Source: Streptomyces katrae (lineage in GTDB: Bacteria; Actinomycetota; Actinomycetes; Streptomycetales; Streptomycetaceae). From it: a stretch of 64,000 nucleotides of DNA. Of this stretch, positions 17,455 through 26,197 are shown in pieces. Below the pieces are notes generated by a model. The model was not told where the DNA came from. It searched no databases and worked only from the letters and a program-made list of their open reading frames with translations. Position numbers and translations under genes: made by a program. Location: NCBI RefSeq assembly GCF_000717655.1, contig NZ_JNZY01000032.1:1-64000 (forward strand), read 5' to 3'. The stretch's first letter is position 1, and every line of letters starts with the position of its first letter.

Positions 17455-18017
17455 CAGTTCCCGCCCCCGTTGCCCTTCGTCTGCTCCAGCAGGTCCTTCA
17501 GGGATCCGATCTTCCCCGTCGAGGTCACCGTGTCCTTCGTGTCGGACCAGGTCTTCTTGATGTCCTCGGCGCCCTTCTCGAAGGACTCCTGGCTGTAGTC
17601 CGGCTTGTAGACGTCCGCGCTGAAGATGTCCCCCCAGCTCTTCTGCTCGATCTCGTCCTCGGTTGCGTGCGGGTTCCCGTAGCCGGCGTTGACGGCCACC
17701 TTGAACGCGCCGTGGATGTACTGCTCCTCCTCCCACACCGTGCCCGCGGCGATGCCCAGGTTCCCGGCGAGCGTGGAGGCGTCCTGGATCAGAGCGCGCA
17801 CGCCCCACTCCCAGCGCTCGCAGAAGCCCTCGAAGTCGGTGGCCAGGCCGGCGTGTCCGGCCTCCATCCCCGTCATGGAGAGGTCACTGAGACCCTCGCC
17901 CTGCGAGGCGCCCGCCGCGTCGGAGGACTCGCGCAGCTCGGAGATGGCCGCACGCAGGCCGTCCCGGATGTTCTTGACGGCTGCGGGAGAGACCTCGAGG
18001 TCCCCGTCGCCCGCCAT
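17454..18017 (-). CDS. WXG100-like helical protein, probable T7SS partner (187 aa)
   Basis: The protein begins MAGDGDLEVSPAAVKNIRDG and is almost entirely helical, with two long helices and the motif CERWEWGVRAL (a W-x-W/G-like turn) between them. The C-terminal part is acidic and ends in a flexible KGNGGGN. This matches the small ESX/type VII-associated proteins that precede Rhs toxins in Streptomyces and probably help export or fold the toxin N-terminus. It overlaps the genes on both sides by one base (TGATG), so the operon is translationally coupled. No signal peptide. Confidence 0.8.
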   Translation of the reverse strand: MAGDGDLEVSPAAVKNIRDGLRAAISELRESSDAAGASQGEGLSDLSMTGMEAGHAGLATDFEGFCERWEWGVRALIQDASTLAGNLGIAAGTVWEEEQYIHGAFKVAVNAGYGNPHATEDEIEQKSWGDIFSADVYKPDYSQESFEKGAEDIKKTWSDTKDTVTSTGKIGSLKDLLEQTKGNGGGN

Positions 18018-18448
18018 CAGGCCACCTCATCGGCATCGAGGTCGACGGCGTACGCGTCGGGGACGATCCCCTTGACCGGAGGGAAGAACATGGACCCGTC
18101 CTCGTCGGCCACGTTCACGGCGACCCCCGCCGGACCGCCGACCATCGGGACCACCGCGTCCACGAGTCGGGCGCCCAGGATCGCGACGTACTCCCACTCC
18201 CGGTCGCCGGCGCCGCGCGCCCGCGCGAACCGGGCCAGCGCCGCCTCGTCCGTGAAGGCGTAGAACCAGCGGATCCCACCCTGGACGGCTGACATCAGGC
18301 CACTGTGGGCGATGCCGCCGGACTCGCCAGACTCGTCGGCCGGGAGGGTCAGCGGTACGAGCAGCGCGGCGCGGCGGAACTCGCCGACCAGCCGCGCCGG
18401 ATCACCGCTGCCGTCCCGGATGGCAGCTATTTCCTCTGTCAGTTCCAT
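18017..18448 (-). CDS. SseB-like protein (143 aa)
   Basis: ATG at 18448 gives MELTEEIAAIRDGSGDPARL; an ATG nine bases upstream is possible. The middle carries VPLTLPADESG and IRWFYAFTDEAALARFARAR, the FTDxxALxxF pattern characteristic of SseB N-terminal domains. The last third (VAVNVADEDGSMFFPPV) fits the same fold. SseB-like proteins often sit next to ESX/WXG and polymorphic toxin genes in actinobacteria, where their role is unclear. First gene of the operon; its stop overlaps the start of the WXG-like gene by one base. Confidence 0.75.
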   Translation of the reverse strand: MELTEEIAAIRDGSGDPARLVGEFRRAALLVPLTLPADESGESGGIAHSGLMSAVQGGIRWFYAFTDEAALARFARARGAGDREWEYVAILGARLVDAVVPMVGGPAGVAVNVADEDGSMFFPPVKGIVPDAYAVDLDADEVA

Positions 18449-18593
18449 GGCCCTCATCCCCCCGTGTGCCGCTCAGCGCCCGATAGAAACCGTACCTCGT
18501 GTGCCGGTCTCGCTCGGTTGGCCGGACAGCCCCACGCCGACCCCGACCGACGAGATTGCCTCGAACCAAGCAGCCGTACGCTCCGCCGGATCG

Positions 18594-18801
18594 GTCGGGC
18601 TTGCGGCGGCCCTCGGCCGCGTCAATTCCGCGTTCCAGTTCGTCGCGATCGGGTCCGCGCCCCCTCGCCGCGACATTCGGAGGGCTGATGGCATCGGTGG
18701 TCGGTATCCGGCCGGTGTTCCTGTGCCTGAGCGCGGTCGCCGCGCTGACCGTCGTCCTGCTCAGGCCGTGGCGCCGGCAACCGGTGTCCGTGGTGGCGTG
18801 A
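18594..18801 (+). pseudogene. C-terminal remnant of an MFS transporter
   Basis: One frame encodes LAAALGRVNSAFQFVAIGSA, then after a shift near 18655 another encodes LAATFGGLMASVVGIRPVF and LCLSAVAALTVVLLRP. Joined, these are the last two to three helices of a major facilitator exporter (GRVNAxxRFxxxGxxPLGAxxGG pattern). Everything upstream is missing and the two parts are in different frames, so it is a fossil. Confidence 0.75.
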
Positions 18802-19074
18802 GCCCCCCGCCGCTCCGGCAGCGGCTCCAGGCGTGGCGGCCGCCCCCCTGAAGGCGGCGTAGGCGATTGGTTGCCGACGTGCTCAGCGGCCGACTACGGC
18901 GCACAGTCACATCGGCCACGCTCGTCGCATCGGTTCGGCTCATGGATGACTCGATGTGGGCGGGAGTGCGGGAGCGGGCGCACGCTCCCATCGCTGCGCC
19001 AGCCGGCGACCGCGCCTCTGGCGCGATAGGGCACAGGTTCTTCCTCGAGGACCCTTGAACCCGGCCGAGCTGGC

Positions 19075-19453
19075 CGACGCAAGCTCGCCAAGGCCATCAA
19101 GGTCGGCATCAAGGCCTTCAAGATCTACAAGGAAGTCAACAAGGTCTGCGACGCCATCCACGACGCCGAACGCGGAGATTCCCGCGCGGCTGAGGTGATG
19201 TCCCGGGCCAAGAAAGCGGCCAAGGAAGCCCGCGAAGCCGAGGCGAAGGCTGCCCATCGGCAGGGAGAAAGCCGGCAAGGAAACCGCCACCAACAGCGCA
19301 GGCACCGGGAGCAAGACCGCTCGAGAAGGATCCGACGCCGAGTCGGGCGCAGGCTCCGCCTAATCGCACAGCAGCGGCGGGGCGGACGCAGAGGCGGGGG
19401 TGGCCTGCAAGCTCAACAGTTTCCCCACCGGCACCCGCTTCCAGGGTTCCTAG
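19075..19453 (+). pseudogene. Remnant of an Rhs/Hint-type polymorphic toxin
   Basis: The frame from 19075 encodes KLAKAIKVGIKAFKIYKEVN and AKKAAKEAREAEAKAA, the basic helical linker seen ahead of Hint domains in Streptomyces Rhs toxins. After a frameshift near 19255 it continues GEKAGKETATNSAGTGSK, meets an in-frame TAA, then reads VACKLNSFPTGTRF before a TAG. C-x-x-NSF-x-x-GT is the N-terminal start of Hint/intein-like pretoxin domains, where the Cys is the catalytic first residue. The element is cut off there and has neither shell nor toxin, so it is a dead fragment, on the opposite strand to the intact Rhs operon nearby. Confidence 0.65.
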
Positions 19454-19590
19454 TGATTCTGAGTCCCTTCAGTCCCTGAGATCGTCTTCTCCGCGCGTGC
19501 GGAGGTGTTCCGTACGTGGAGAGGTGCGCCTTTGCTCGCGCGGAGAATCTGTTCTCCCGCGATCAGGTAGCCCGGATGCCGCATTTTGGT

Positions 19591-19956
19591 TCAGCGGCTG
19601 GCGGTGATCCACCGAACGAGGGCTGCGTTGGTCGTGTCGTCGAGTGGGGACAGGAGGCGGAGGGCTTCCAGGTCGCCGGGGAGTGGGGGAATGCCGACGG
19701 TGGTCAGCGCCGCGTGGAGGTCCAGGCGCCGTCGGTCCCAGGGCTTCAGGGCCCGGGCGCGGCGTGGGTCGGGTGGCTGCGGGTGTGCGCGCGGATTCTC
19801 CTCGTGGTCGGAGGGTGGTCTGTCTTCTTCGCCTGGTTTCTGTGGTGGGACGTCGCAGGGAATGGGCTGCACGGAGTCAGCGCCGGGGGAGCGGTAGGGG
19901 TCGAGGGTCAGCTGAGGGACCGTGACCGCTGACGGGGAACACTGCCAGGGCTCCAC
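19591..19956 (-). CDS. Hypothetical protein (121 aa)
   Basis: GTG at 19956 has an excellent AGGAGG five bases upstream, the best support for this gene. The N-terminal half is Pro/Asp-rich and probably disordered (TLDPYRSPGADSVQP). The C-terminal half is compact and helical (LKPWDRRRLDLHAALTTVGI, then PPLPGDLEALRLLSPLDDTT). No membrane segment or known motif. The style recurs in Streptomyces accessory regions near integrated elements. Function unknown. Confidence 0.65.
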   Translation of the reverse strand: MEPWQCSPSAVTVPQLTLDPYRSPGADSVQPIPCDVPPQKPGEEDRPPSDHEENPRAHPQPPDPRRARALKPWDRRRLDLHAALTTVGIPPLPGDLEALRLLSPLDDTTNAALVRWITASR

Positions 19957-20163
19957 ATGATCCTCCTGAGGTCGGGTGTGCCGCTGCTTTTCCGAAGTGC
20001 TGGAGGCGCCGCCTGGGGTTGGGGCGGGCCTGGGTGAGTTTGTGCGCTCTCAAGCCGAATCGCGTCACCCGCACGTGTCTCGAAAGGGTCCACGGTGTGT
20101 GCGGCAGAGGTGCGGTGCAGGCCTGATGGCGTCGGGCGGTCATGCGCCCAGGGGTGGGGGGTG

Positions 20164-20192
20164 GCGTGCCGCGGCTGGTTGCCGCGGCACGC
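20164..20192. terminator. Terminator hairpin after the lamin-tail protein gene
   Basis: A perfect 11-bp stem (GCGTGCCGCGG with CCGCGGCACGC) and a 7-base loop lie 54 bases past the stop of the minus-strand gene 20246-20725. The stem is symmetric, so it could serve either strand, but only the minus-strand gene ends here. Confidence 0.7.
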
Positions 20193-20245
20193 GGCGCCGG
20201 TAGTTGGCAGTTCACGGTCCCCGATGGTGTGGCTGCCGACCCGGG

Positions 20246-20725
20246 TTAGCGGCGGTGGTAGTCGTGGTGTCCGCGGCCCCAGGTCTCGGTGTCGATGACG
20301 TTTCCGCGGTCGTCGCGGAGGGTGGCGGTGTCGCGCTCGTCCCAGATCTGGTGGCGGCGGTCCTGGTAGACGTCGCGGTGGGTGTTGCGTCCGTTGCCGG
20401 TGTGGACCTTGACGCTGGAGCGGCCGTCCAGGCGGAGGTGGTTGAAGCGGTAGCGGTTGCCCTGCTGGTCGGTGAGGGTGAAGCCGTGCAGGTTGACGGC
20501 ATTGCGGCCGGTGTTCTTCACCTCGACCCATTCGCGGTTCAGGGTGCGGTTGTCGCGGCCGCGGCTGTCGTGCTGGACATCGCCGATGACGATCGAGGAG
20601 TGCGGGCCGCGGTGGCCGGGCCTGTCGTCGTCGTGGGCGGCGGCCGGGATACTGGCCGCGCCGACCAGGGCGCCGGCGGCCAGGACCGTGGCGAGGAGAC
20701 GGCGGGTGGAGAGAGAAGCAGACAT
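20246..20725 (-). CDS. Secreted lamin-tail-domain protein (159 aa)
   Basis: ATG at 20725, with AAGGAG nine bases upstream, begins a signal peptide (STRRLLATVLAAGALVGAAS, cleavage near PAAA-HDD). The mature protein has the lamin-tail (Ig-like LTD) pattern: REWVEVKNTGRNAVNLHGFT, then LTDQQGNRYRF and a C-terminal DTATLRDDRGNVIDTETWG. Such short secreted LTD proteins are common in Streptomyces and are thought to bind ligands or assist extracellular assemblies; the exact role is unknown. His/Asp/Arg-rich stretches after the signal could bind metals. Followed by a strong hairpin at 20164. Confidence 0.85.
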   Translation of the reverse strand: MSASLSTRRLLATVLAAGALVGAASIPAAAHDDDRPGHRGPHSSIVIGDVQHDSRGRDNRTLNREWVEVKNTGRNAVNLHGFTLTDQQGNRYRFNHLRLDGRSSVKVHTGNGRNTHRDVYQDRRHQIWDERDTATLRDDRGNVIDTETWGRGHHDYHRR

Positions 20726-21104
20726 GCAGATGGCTCCTTGAACAGTCAGCCCAGCCCGGCGTTGTCCAAGCTGGGCGGGCTCCGTGCGGGTCCCGGTGTA
20801 TTGCCGGGGAGCCACACTTTGGCCCGCACCACCGCTGACTGCCACAACTTGGGATGTCTGTTTCTCAATGCGGACATGTCCGTAACTCTCTCCTGCAAGG
20901 GGCAGCCGTCAAAGTCCAGTTGACGTGAATAGAGCGAAGTTCGGGGGCAGTCGTTGCGTTGCCGAAGTGAGAGGGTTTAGGCCACATAAGCAGTTCATTC
21001 ACGCCGTGTCGTGTGCTGTGCGCCGAATGGGTTCCGGCTTCCGTAACAGGCACTTCTGCCATTTCCTCGCACACAGTTACGCTTCTCCGCTCTGTTGTGC
21101 GGGA
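20726..21104. other. Intergenic region upstream of the lamin-tail gene
   Basis: About 380 bases lie between the lamin-tail gene and the IS5-like element. It must hold the promoter of the secreted protein gene, but no pair of -35 and -10 boxes stands out. Short open frames on both strands lack ribosome binding sites and codon bias. Nothing else is seen. Confidence 0.4.
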
Positions 21105-21497
21105 CTAGGGTCCGTCTTCAAACTGATCTTGCCCAGACAGGAGTGACGCGGTGTGACCGCTGCTTCGTAGGAAGTGGCGGTCTTGTCGTACCGGGTGGCG
21201 ATGCCGCGGAAGCCCTTGAGCTGGTTGAAGCAGCGTTCGACGAGGTTGCGTCGGCGGTAGATCTCCCGGTTGAAGCCTGGTGGCCGGCCACCGCGGCTCC
21301 CGCGATGGTGCCGGTGCCGCTGCTGGTCGACCTTTTCGGGGATCGTGTGCGCGATGCCGCGTTGCCGCAGGTAGCTGCGGAAGCCGCGAGAACTGTATGC
21401 CTTGTCCGAGCAACTCCCACTCTTGATCGGTGAGTTCATGGTGGCGTATCACCCCACCGTGATCCACGGCCCGATGATCTTCGAAGACGGACCCTAG
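21105..21497 (-). mobile_element. Internally deleted IS5-family element, MITE-like (393 bp)
   Basis: The element is bounded by perfect 15-bp terminal inverted repeats, CTAGGGTCCGTCTTC at 21105-21119 and its complement at 21483-21497. Only the ends of the IS5-type transposase survive. The repeats are intact while the middle of the gene is lost, so the element could still be moved by an active relative in trans. The outermost CTAG may include the target site, as IS5 members prefer CTAR-like targets. Confidence 0.8.
21118..21460 (-). pseudogene. IS5 transposase ends fused by internal deletion
   Basis: From a GTG near 21460 the frame reads VIRHHELTDQEWELL, the canonical N-terminus of IS5-type transposases. 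It jumps directly, in a different frame, to DKAYSSRGFRSYLRQRGIAH, then RRRNLVERCFNQLKGFRGIA and TRYDKTATSYEAAVT, the C-terminal third with the last catalytic glutamate (VERCFNQLK). Roughly half of the gene including the first two catalytic Asp residues is missing at GAGTTGCT/CGGACAAG. A further frameshift near the 3' end alters the tail. Non-functional. Confidence 0.85.
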
Positions 21498-21776
21498 CCG
21501 GTCCGCTAGCAGCTTCATAAGCACCCCTGAACGCCGCTCGTACGCCTCCAGATGTCGCGCACAGCCCCCTCCGCGGCTTAGGAAGTGTCCGGTAATTCTT
21601 CCGGCAGTCCCTCCTGTTCTTCTTCCTGGTGTCTGTGCCCGGCTGTACCGATCATCGGTACAGCCGGGCGGGCCCAGCCAAGGCCCTCCTGGAAGTGGAG
21701 ACATTCGTGGGCGTCAAGCATCGACGGCTCAAAGTGTCGCCTTCATTGAACCGGTGGCCAAAAAGGAGTGTTCTGC

Positions 21777-22322
21777 ATGAAATTTTCACAGCGTGGTCCG
21801 CGCCGACTCGGAGCCCTCACAGCGGCCGGTATCGCCGCGGTCTGCATGACCGCCCTGTCCGGCGCTCCGGCCACGGCGGCCTCGGGGCCGCAGTGGATCT
21901 CCAGCGGCGCATTCTCCGGCTACGTGTTGTGCGCCAGCCCGAACACCGAGTTCGTGTACATGGCACCCACCAGCGCGGCCACGGGCAACACGTACTGCCA
22001 GTGGCTGCAGTTCGGCCCAAACACCCAGTTCACCCTGTACAACCTGGGCAAGAATCAGGTGATGGCCTACACCGACGGTAACGAGGGCCTTGTCGTGATG
22101 GAGAACAACGGCACCTCCAAGAACCCGAACAAGGAGCTGTGGTCGTGGGGAGGACAGGAGGGCTGGGGCGCCGCGGCCCTGCAATCCTTCTACGACAGCG
22201 GACAAAACGTCGACGCCAAGGCCCCCGCCGGGGACTACCCCCGCACCGACCCCGTCCGCACTCGCGGCTGGCGCCACGGCCACCAGCGCGAACTCACCTG
22301 GAACGAAGTCACCCCCAGCTGA
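21777..22322 (+). CDS. Secreted protein, possibly beta-trefoil lectin-like (181 aa)
   Basis: ATG at 21777 has AAGGAG eight bases upstream and starts a clear signal peptide (RRLGALTAAGIAAVCMTALS, cleavage near ATAAS). The mature part carries two cysteines (YVLCASPNTE and NTYCQWLQFG) and repeated aromatic/Gly motifs (WISSGAFSGY, FTLYNLGKNQVMAYTD). These recall the QxW-like repeats of ricin-type beta-trefoil lectins, but the match is loose. The tail RTRGWRHGHQRELTWNEV is basic. It is a small extracellular protein with a probable disulfide. Stands alone between the IS5 remnant and the large regulator. Confidence 0.65.
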   Translation: MKFSQRGPRRLGALTAAGIAAVCMTALSGAPATAASGPQWISSGAFSGYVLCASPNTEFVYMAPTSAATGNTYCQWLQFGPNTQFTLYNLGKNQVMAYTDGNEGLVVMENNGTSKNPNKELWSWGGQEGWGAAALQSFYDSGQNVDAKAPAGDYPRTDPVRTRGWRHGHQRELTWNEVTPS

Positions 22323-22722
22323 CCCTCCCACGACCTGGGAACAGGCCGGCGACCGGCGTCGCCGAGAAAACGACCTAGACTGGAAAGCACCTCCGCCCTA
22401 GACCCGCGCCGCGCCGACCGCACAAGATCCGCAAGTGAAGGTGCCGTCCGGGACCGCCGCAATCGGTCCCGGACACACCCATTCTCCCGCAAGGCGGGGC
22501 TCGGTCAGGCCTGCGGGGCACCTAACCTGGCGCACACACGGCTTGGGTGGTTTGCTGTGCGCGGACGCGTACCTCGACCGCGGTACGAGCAGCGTTCGGC
22601 CCGTGAACGCGCAGCCCGAGACCGTGTCAGCGCAGCCGAGGCCGAAGGGGGAGCCCGATGCTCGGAACGTCCGCCGGCGTGGGACGGCACGCTGCGTTCC
22701 GGCCTCAGAGGGCGCGGAACGC
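22323..22722. other. Intergenic region, no gene recognised
   Basis: Four hundred bases between two genes that converge on it from opposite strands. Open frames on both strands are Arg/Pro-rich shadows without ribosome binding sites. No strong hairpin or repeat was found by eye. Confidence 0.4.
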
Positions 22723-25700
22723 CTAGGGGACTGCCGCATTGGTCGGCGCGAGGGTCCTGTCCTTCGCCGGGGCCGTTGTGTCCACGCGGCTGATCACCCG
22801 CGAGGTACGGCGCAGACGAGCCAGCAGCTCCGTCGCCTCGTGGTCGGTCAGCAGCAGCGATTGGGCGATCTTGCGGTCGCTGTGGCCGCTTCGCACCATC
22901 TCCAGCATCTGGTGCTCGGTCACCGACAGGGCGGGAGTTACGGGGGGCGAAGGGCGGGGCCGGATCCCCACTGCGCTCAACGCCCGTCGCACCCGACCGG
23001 CCAGAAGGACACTGCCACAGGTGTCGGCCAGCTCCAGTGCCTCGGTCAGTGCCCGGCGTCCGCGATCGCTCTCGCCGATCCGCGTCAGGCCGGCTCCCAG
23101 TTCGTACCACGTACGGGCCAGCTCCAAGCGTGCCGGTGAACGTTCCAGCGCGGTTACGGCTTCTTCCAGCAGAGCCAGTCCTTCCCGCCCGCCCGTCACC
23201 ACGCCCAGGCAACGCAGCGCCGTCCCGATCGCTCGATCGGTGCCCCACCGGTGAGCCAGCTCGACTTCTTCGGTGGCGAGCTCGCGCGCCTCCCGCTGTC
23301 GTCCGAGCGCCAGCAGGCAGGTGGCGGCCTGCGACCGCCAGGGCATCATGGCGAGATTCGTCACGTGCGCGTATCTCTCCTGAGCCCCGTAGTCCAGCAG
23401 GACGGCGAGGGCGGCACTGTGTTCTCCCCGTTCCGCCAGAAGGCGGCTACGCACCAGAAGCGTCGGCCCCTGCCAGAGCCACCCCGCGTGTCCGCTTTCC
23501 GCTTCCGAGGCCAGCGCTTCGGTGGCCAAGGCCCATTCACACCGCTCGATCAGCGATTCACCCACCAGAGCCGTCATCCCGAGCCCGACTCTGCGTTCGA
23601 GCCCCCCGGCGGCCTCTTGACCCGGATGTCCGAAGTCCGGAGTGAGCCCGACCTGGCGGCCACGGCGGGTGCGGACGGTCAACTGCCACATCATGGCCGC
23701 GGAAACCAGCCGGAAGGAGCCCCACCGCTCCCCCAGGCTTGCCACCTGGGCGAACCGTGCCGCCGCGTCGTCAAGGCGGTCAGTGGTCACGAACCCCATC
23801 CCGGCAAGACTGACGAGCATTTCGGCGCCGTCCCTGACGGCGATCCCGCCTCGCAGTGCCCGGTCGAGAAGGTCGTTGGTGACCGCGGCGCTTGCCTCCC
23901 CCGTGACGGCCGCGGCTGACAGCGCCGCCAGGACCGCGCACTCTCCGGGTGTGGCACCGGGCAGGTCGTATGCCCGTAGCCGCTCGGCGTGCTTGCGCGC
24001 CGCCGCCAGTGTGGACATGTCCTCGTAGCCGATCAGCAACATCTGCGCCTGCAGATACCACGACACCTCTCGGCCGAGCCCCGTGCCGTCATCCGCCTGG
24101 TGCAGCTCTTCGACGGCTCGCGCGAGCACGTCGACGGCACGTGCGTGCTCGTGCCCGCCGACGAACAAGGCACCGGCGAGCAGGTGGGCGGCCTGTGCCC
24201 GCGCGTAGGGATCCGTCAGCGTCGAGAGAGCCTGCGTCAGGTGGTGCATGGCCGCCGTGTCGTCGACCAGTGCTTCGGCGGCGCCCAGTTCTAGCAGCAG
24301 AGGGCCTTGTTGTGCGACGGTCATGGGTTCCCGCAGCGCCCGGCGGAGGTAGGTGGCGGTGGTCGCCGGGGCTCCCCGGCTGCGTGTGAGGCGGGCCGCC
24401 TCCCGTAGTGTGTCCACCCTCCACTGCTCACCGCTGGGTTCCGCCAGCAGGAGATGGGTGGCCACCCTGTCCCCCGCCGCCCCCTCGCGCTTGAGCAACT
24501 CTGCTGCCCTCGCGTGTCCGGTGGCTAGCTCGACGGGTCCCATCACGGCGTCGGTGATCGCCCGGCGGATCAGGGGATGGTCGAACCGCGGTACGTCACC
24601 CGGTGCCAGGACGCCGATCCTCTGCAAGCTGCGGCCCTGCTCCTTAGCCTCCGCCTCGGCCAGACCCGCGAGTTCGGCCACGATATGCCAGGCGACCCCG
24701 TCTTCGAGCACCACGAGAGCCCGGGTCAGTTGCCGGACCGGCTCCGGCTGGCTGCTGAACCGCTCCACCACGGTTACGGCCAGGATCTGACCCTGGAACT
24801 CTGCGACCCGGGACGCGTGTTCGGCGCGGGGGGTGACCGCGTGGTCGGCCAGGGTACGCAGCAACTCGCGTAGCAGCAGCGGGTTTCCCTGCGTCGCCGC
24901 CGTGCAGGCGGAGACGAACTGCGGATCGGCGTCGTGCCCCAGAGCCGTCCGCACCATTGGCGCGACACTGTCGGCGGTGAGGGCAGGCAACCCGATCTTC
25001 CGGCAGTGCGGCTGTGCGGCGATGCGTTGCAGCAACGGCTGGGCCTCTGCCCCGGTGCCCGCACGTGCCGCCAGCACCACCACCAACGGCAGGCTGCGCA
25101 GCCGCCGCACCACATACTCGAGCCAGCGCACCGAAGGCCCGTCCGCCCAGTGAACGTCGTCGATCACCAGCGCGATCGGGCCGTCGTCGGTGACATGCAC
25201 CATGAGCCAGTACAAACTGTGCAGGACGCTCAGCGTCGACTCCGCTGACAGCCCTTCCTCTCCCCCACCGGTGCCCTCCACGCGCAAGGCGTGCGACGCA
25301 GGTTCGGCGGGTCCTGAGAGCAGTCGTTCCCGCCCGGCGTCATCGGTGCCCGCCAACAGCGGCTCGGCCAGCTGCCGGACGACCGAGAAGGCGAAGTTCT
25401 GCTCCAGCTCTGCGCCACTGGCCTGCACCACCCTTAGGCCGTGCTCCTGCTCATCGGCCGCCCAGGCGTTCAGCAGGGAGGTCTTCCCCATGCCCGCGTC
25501 CGCCCGCACCAGCACCACTGTGCCCTGACCGGCACGCGCCACCCGCGCAGCGTGCGCCAGCACCGCCAACTGGTCGGTCCGCTCGGCAAGAGCAGCCCTC
25601 CTCGCCTCACCGCTGGTGGCCGACGGAGCAGGCGGGCCGGAGCGCCCGGCCGTGAGTAGGGCGCCGGCGTCGGCACCCTCCAGCCCCAACGCAGCGACCA

Positions 25701-25854
25701 GCATCTGTACGGTGCGGCGTTGGGGCCGATCGCGGCGGCCCCGCTCCAGGTCCCTGATGGACCGTGCGGTCAGACCGGCCGCCTCGGCCAGCTCCTCCTG
25801 CGTCAGGTGCGCCGCACGGCGGAACTTCAGCAGAGCCTCACCGAACGCTTGCAA
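22723..25854 (-). CDS. XRE-type HTH and AAA ATPase regulator with degenerate C-terminal HTH (1043 aa)
   Basis: A large ATP-binding transcription regulator. Residues 7-62 are an XRE-type helix-turn-helix (LTQEELAEAAGLTARSIRDL, the fingerprint of STAND regulators of the BTAD/XRE type). Walker A ADAGMGKT lies at 119-126 and Walker B ALVIDDVHWAD near 240. A long helical TPR-like middle runs from about 450 to 960. The end carries a LuxR-like segment (LSVTEHQMLEMVRSGHSDRK, then IAQSLLLTDHEATELLARLR) in which the usual NKEIA is replaced by DRKIA. It therefore has an unusual DNA-binding candidate at both ends of a LAL-like protein. ATG at 25854 gives a complete XRE domain. Its target is not evident; it stands alone on the minus strand. 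Confidence 0.85.
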   Translation of the reverse strand: MQAFGEALLKFRRAAHLTQEELAEAAGLTARSIRDLERGRRDRPQRRTVQMLVAALGLEGADAGALLTAGRSGPPAPSATSGEARRAALAERTDQLAVLAHAARVARAGQGTVVLVRADAGMGKTSLLNAWAADEQEHGLRVVQASGAELEQNFAFSVVRQLAEPLLAGTDDAGRERLLSGPAEPASHALRVEGTGGGEEGLSAESTLSVLHSLYWLMVHVTDDGPIALVIDDVHWADGPSVRWLEYVVRRLRSLPLVVVLAARAGTGAEAQPLLQRIAAQPHCRKIGLPALTADSVAPMVRTALGHDADPQFVSACTAATQGNPLLLRELLRTLADHAVTPRAEHASRVAEFQGQILAVTVVERFSSQPEPVRQLTRALVVLEDGVAWHIVAELAGLAEAEAKEQGRSLQRIGVLAPGDVPRFDHPLIRRAITDAVMGPVELATGHARAAELLKREGAAGDRVATHLLLAEPSGEQWRVDTLREAARLTRSRGAPATTATYLRRALREPMTVAQQGPLLLELGAAEALVDDTAAMHHLTQALSTLTDPYARAQAAHLLAGALFVGGHEHARAVDVLARAVEELHQADDGTGLGREVSWYLQAQMLLIGYEDMSTLAAARKHAERLRAYDLPGATPGECAVLAALSAAAVTGEASAAVTNDLLDRALRGGIAVRDGAEMLVSLAGMGFVTTDRLDDAAARFAQVASLGERWGSFRLVSAAMMWQLTVRTRRGRQVGLTPDFGHPGQEAAGGLERRVGLGMTALVGESLIERCEWALATEALASEAESGHAGWLWQGPTLLVRSRLLAERGEHSAALAVLLDYGAQERYAHVTNLAMMPWRSQAATCLLALGRQREARELATEEVELAHRWGTDRAIGTALRCLGVVTGGREGLALLEEAVTALERSPARLELARTWYELGAGLTRIGESDRGRRALTEALELADTCGSVLLAGRVRRALSAVGIRPRPSPPVTPALSVTEHQMLEMVRSGHSDRKIAQSLLLTDHEATELLARLRRTSRVISRVDTTAPAKDRTLAPTNAAVP

Positions 25855-26197
25855 TGAGCACCACCGTCGGCAAGGCGTCGACCTTGCACTGCGACCGCAA
25901 CGAGCACGGCCACCCTTGCTCGACCACTACGGCGCCCCCCTCGGCGGCCACTACCCCCGCTCCTCGCGACGCCGTTCGGGCGGAGGCCGGCCGGAGCGAC
26001 CATGTCCATGGTCCTACCTGTTGGTAACAGGAACCGGACCATACCGGCGATCTCCATGCCGCCCAAGGGAGCCGGACCGGTTTGGCGTCTTTCCGACGGT
26101 ACTTGTACGTCGAGGACTCGAAGCGCACGGCCGGTCGGCTTCATCCGGCCGCGGAGCCGCCGGCCGCAGTCGGCCCGGTCCGGCCGTGCGGCACCGC
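25855..26197. other. Intergenic region upstream of the regulator and the orphan Rhs tail
   Basis: Holds the promoter of the minus-strand regulator and the breakpoint at which the Rhs C-terminal homology begins (near 26190). Open frames in both directions show no recognisable protein. No clear promoter boxes or repeats were found. Confidence 0.4.

Noticed and set aside
12907..17598. A 1563-codon open frame on the plus strand opposite the Rhs gene
   Set aside because: It is the antisense shadow of the Rhs gene: valine/arginine/glycine-rich, with no domain, while the minus strand shows clear YD repeats.
18473..18694. Minus-strand frame of 73 codons opposite the MFS remnant
   Set aside because: Overlaps recognisable MFS fossil sequence on the plus strand and shows no family features.
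21768..21776. Alternative GTG start for the secreted protein at 21777
   Set aside because: The GTG at 21768 lies inside the ribosome-binding region; ATG 21777 has the correct spacing and leads straight into the signal peptide.
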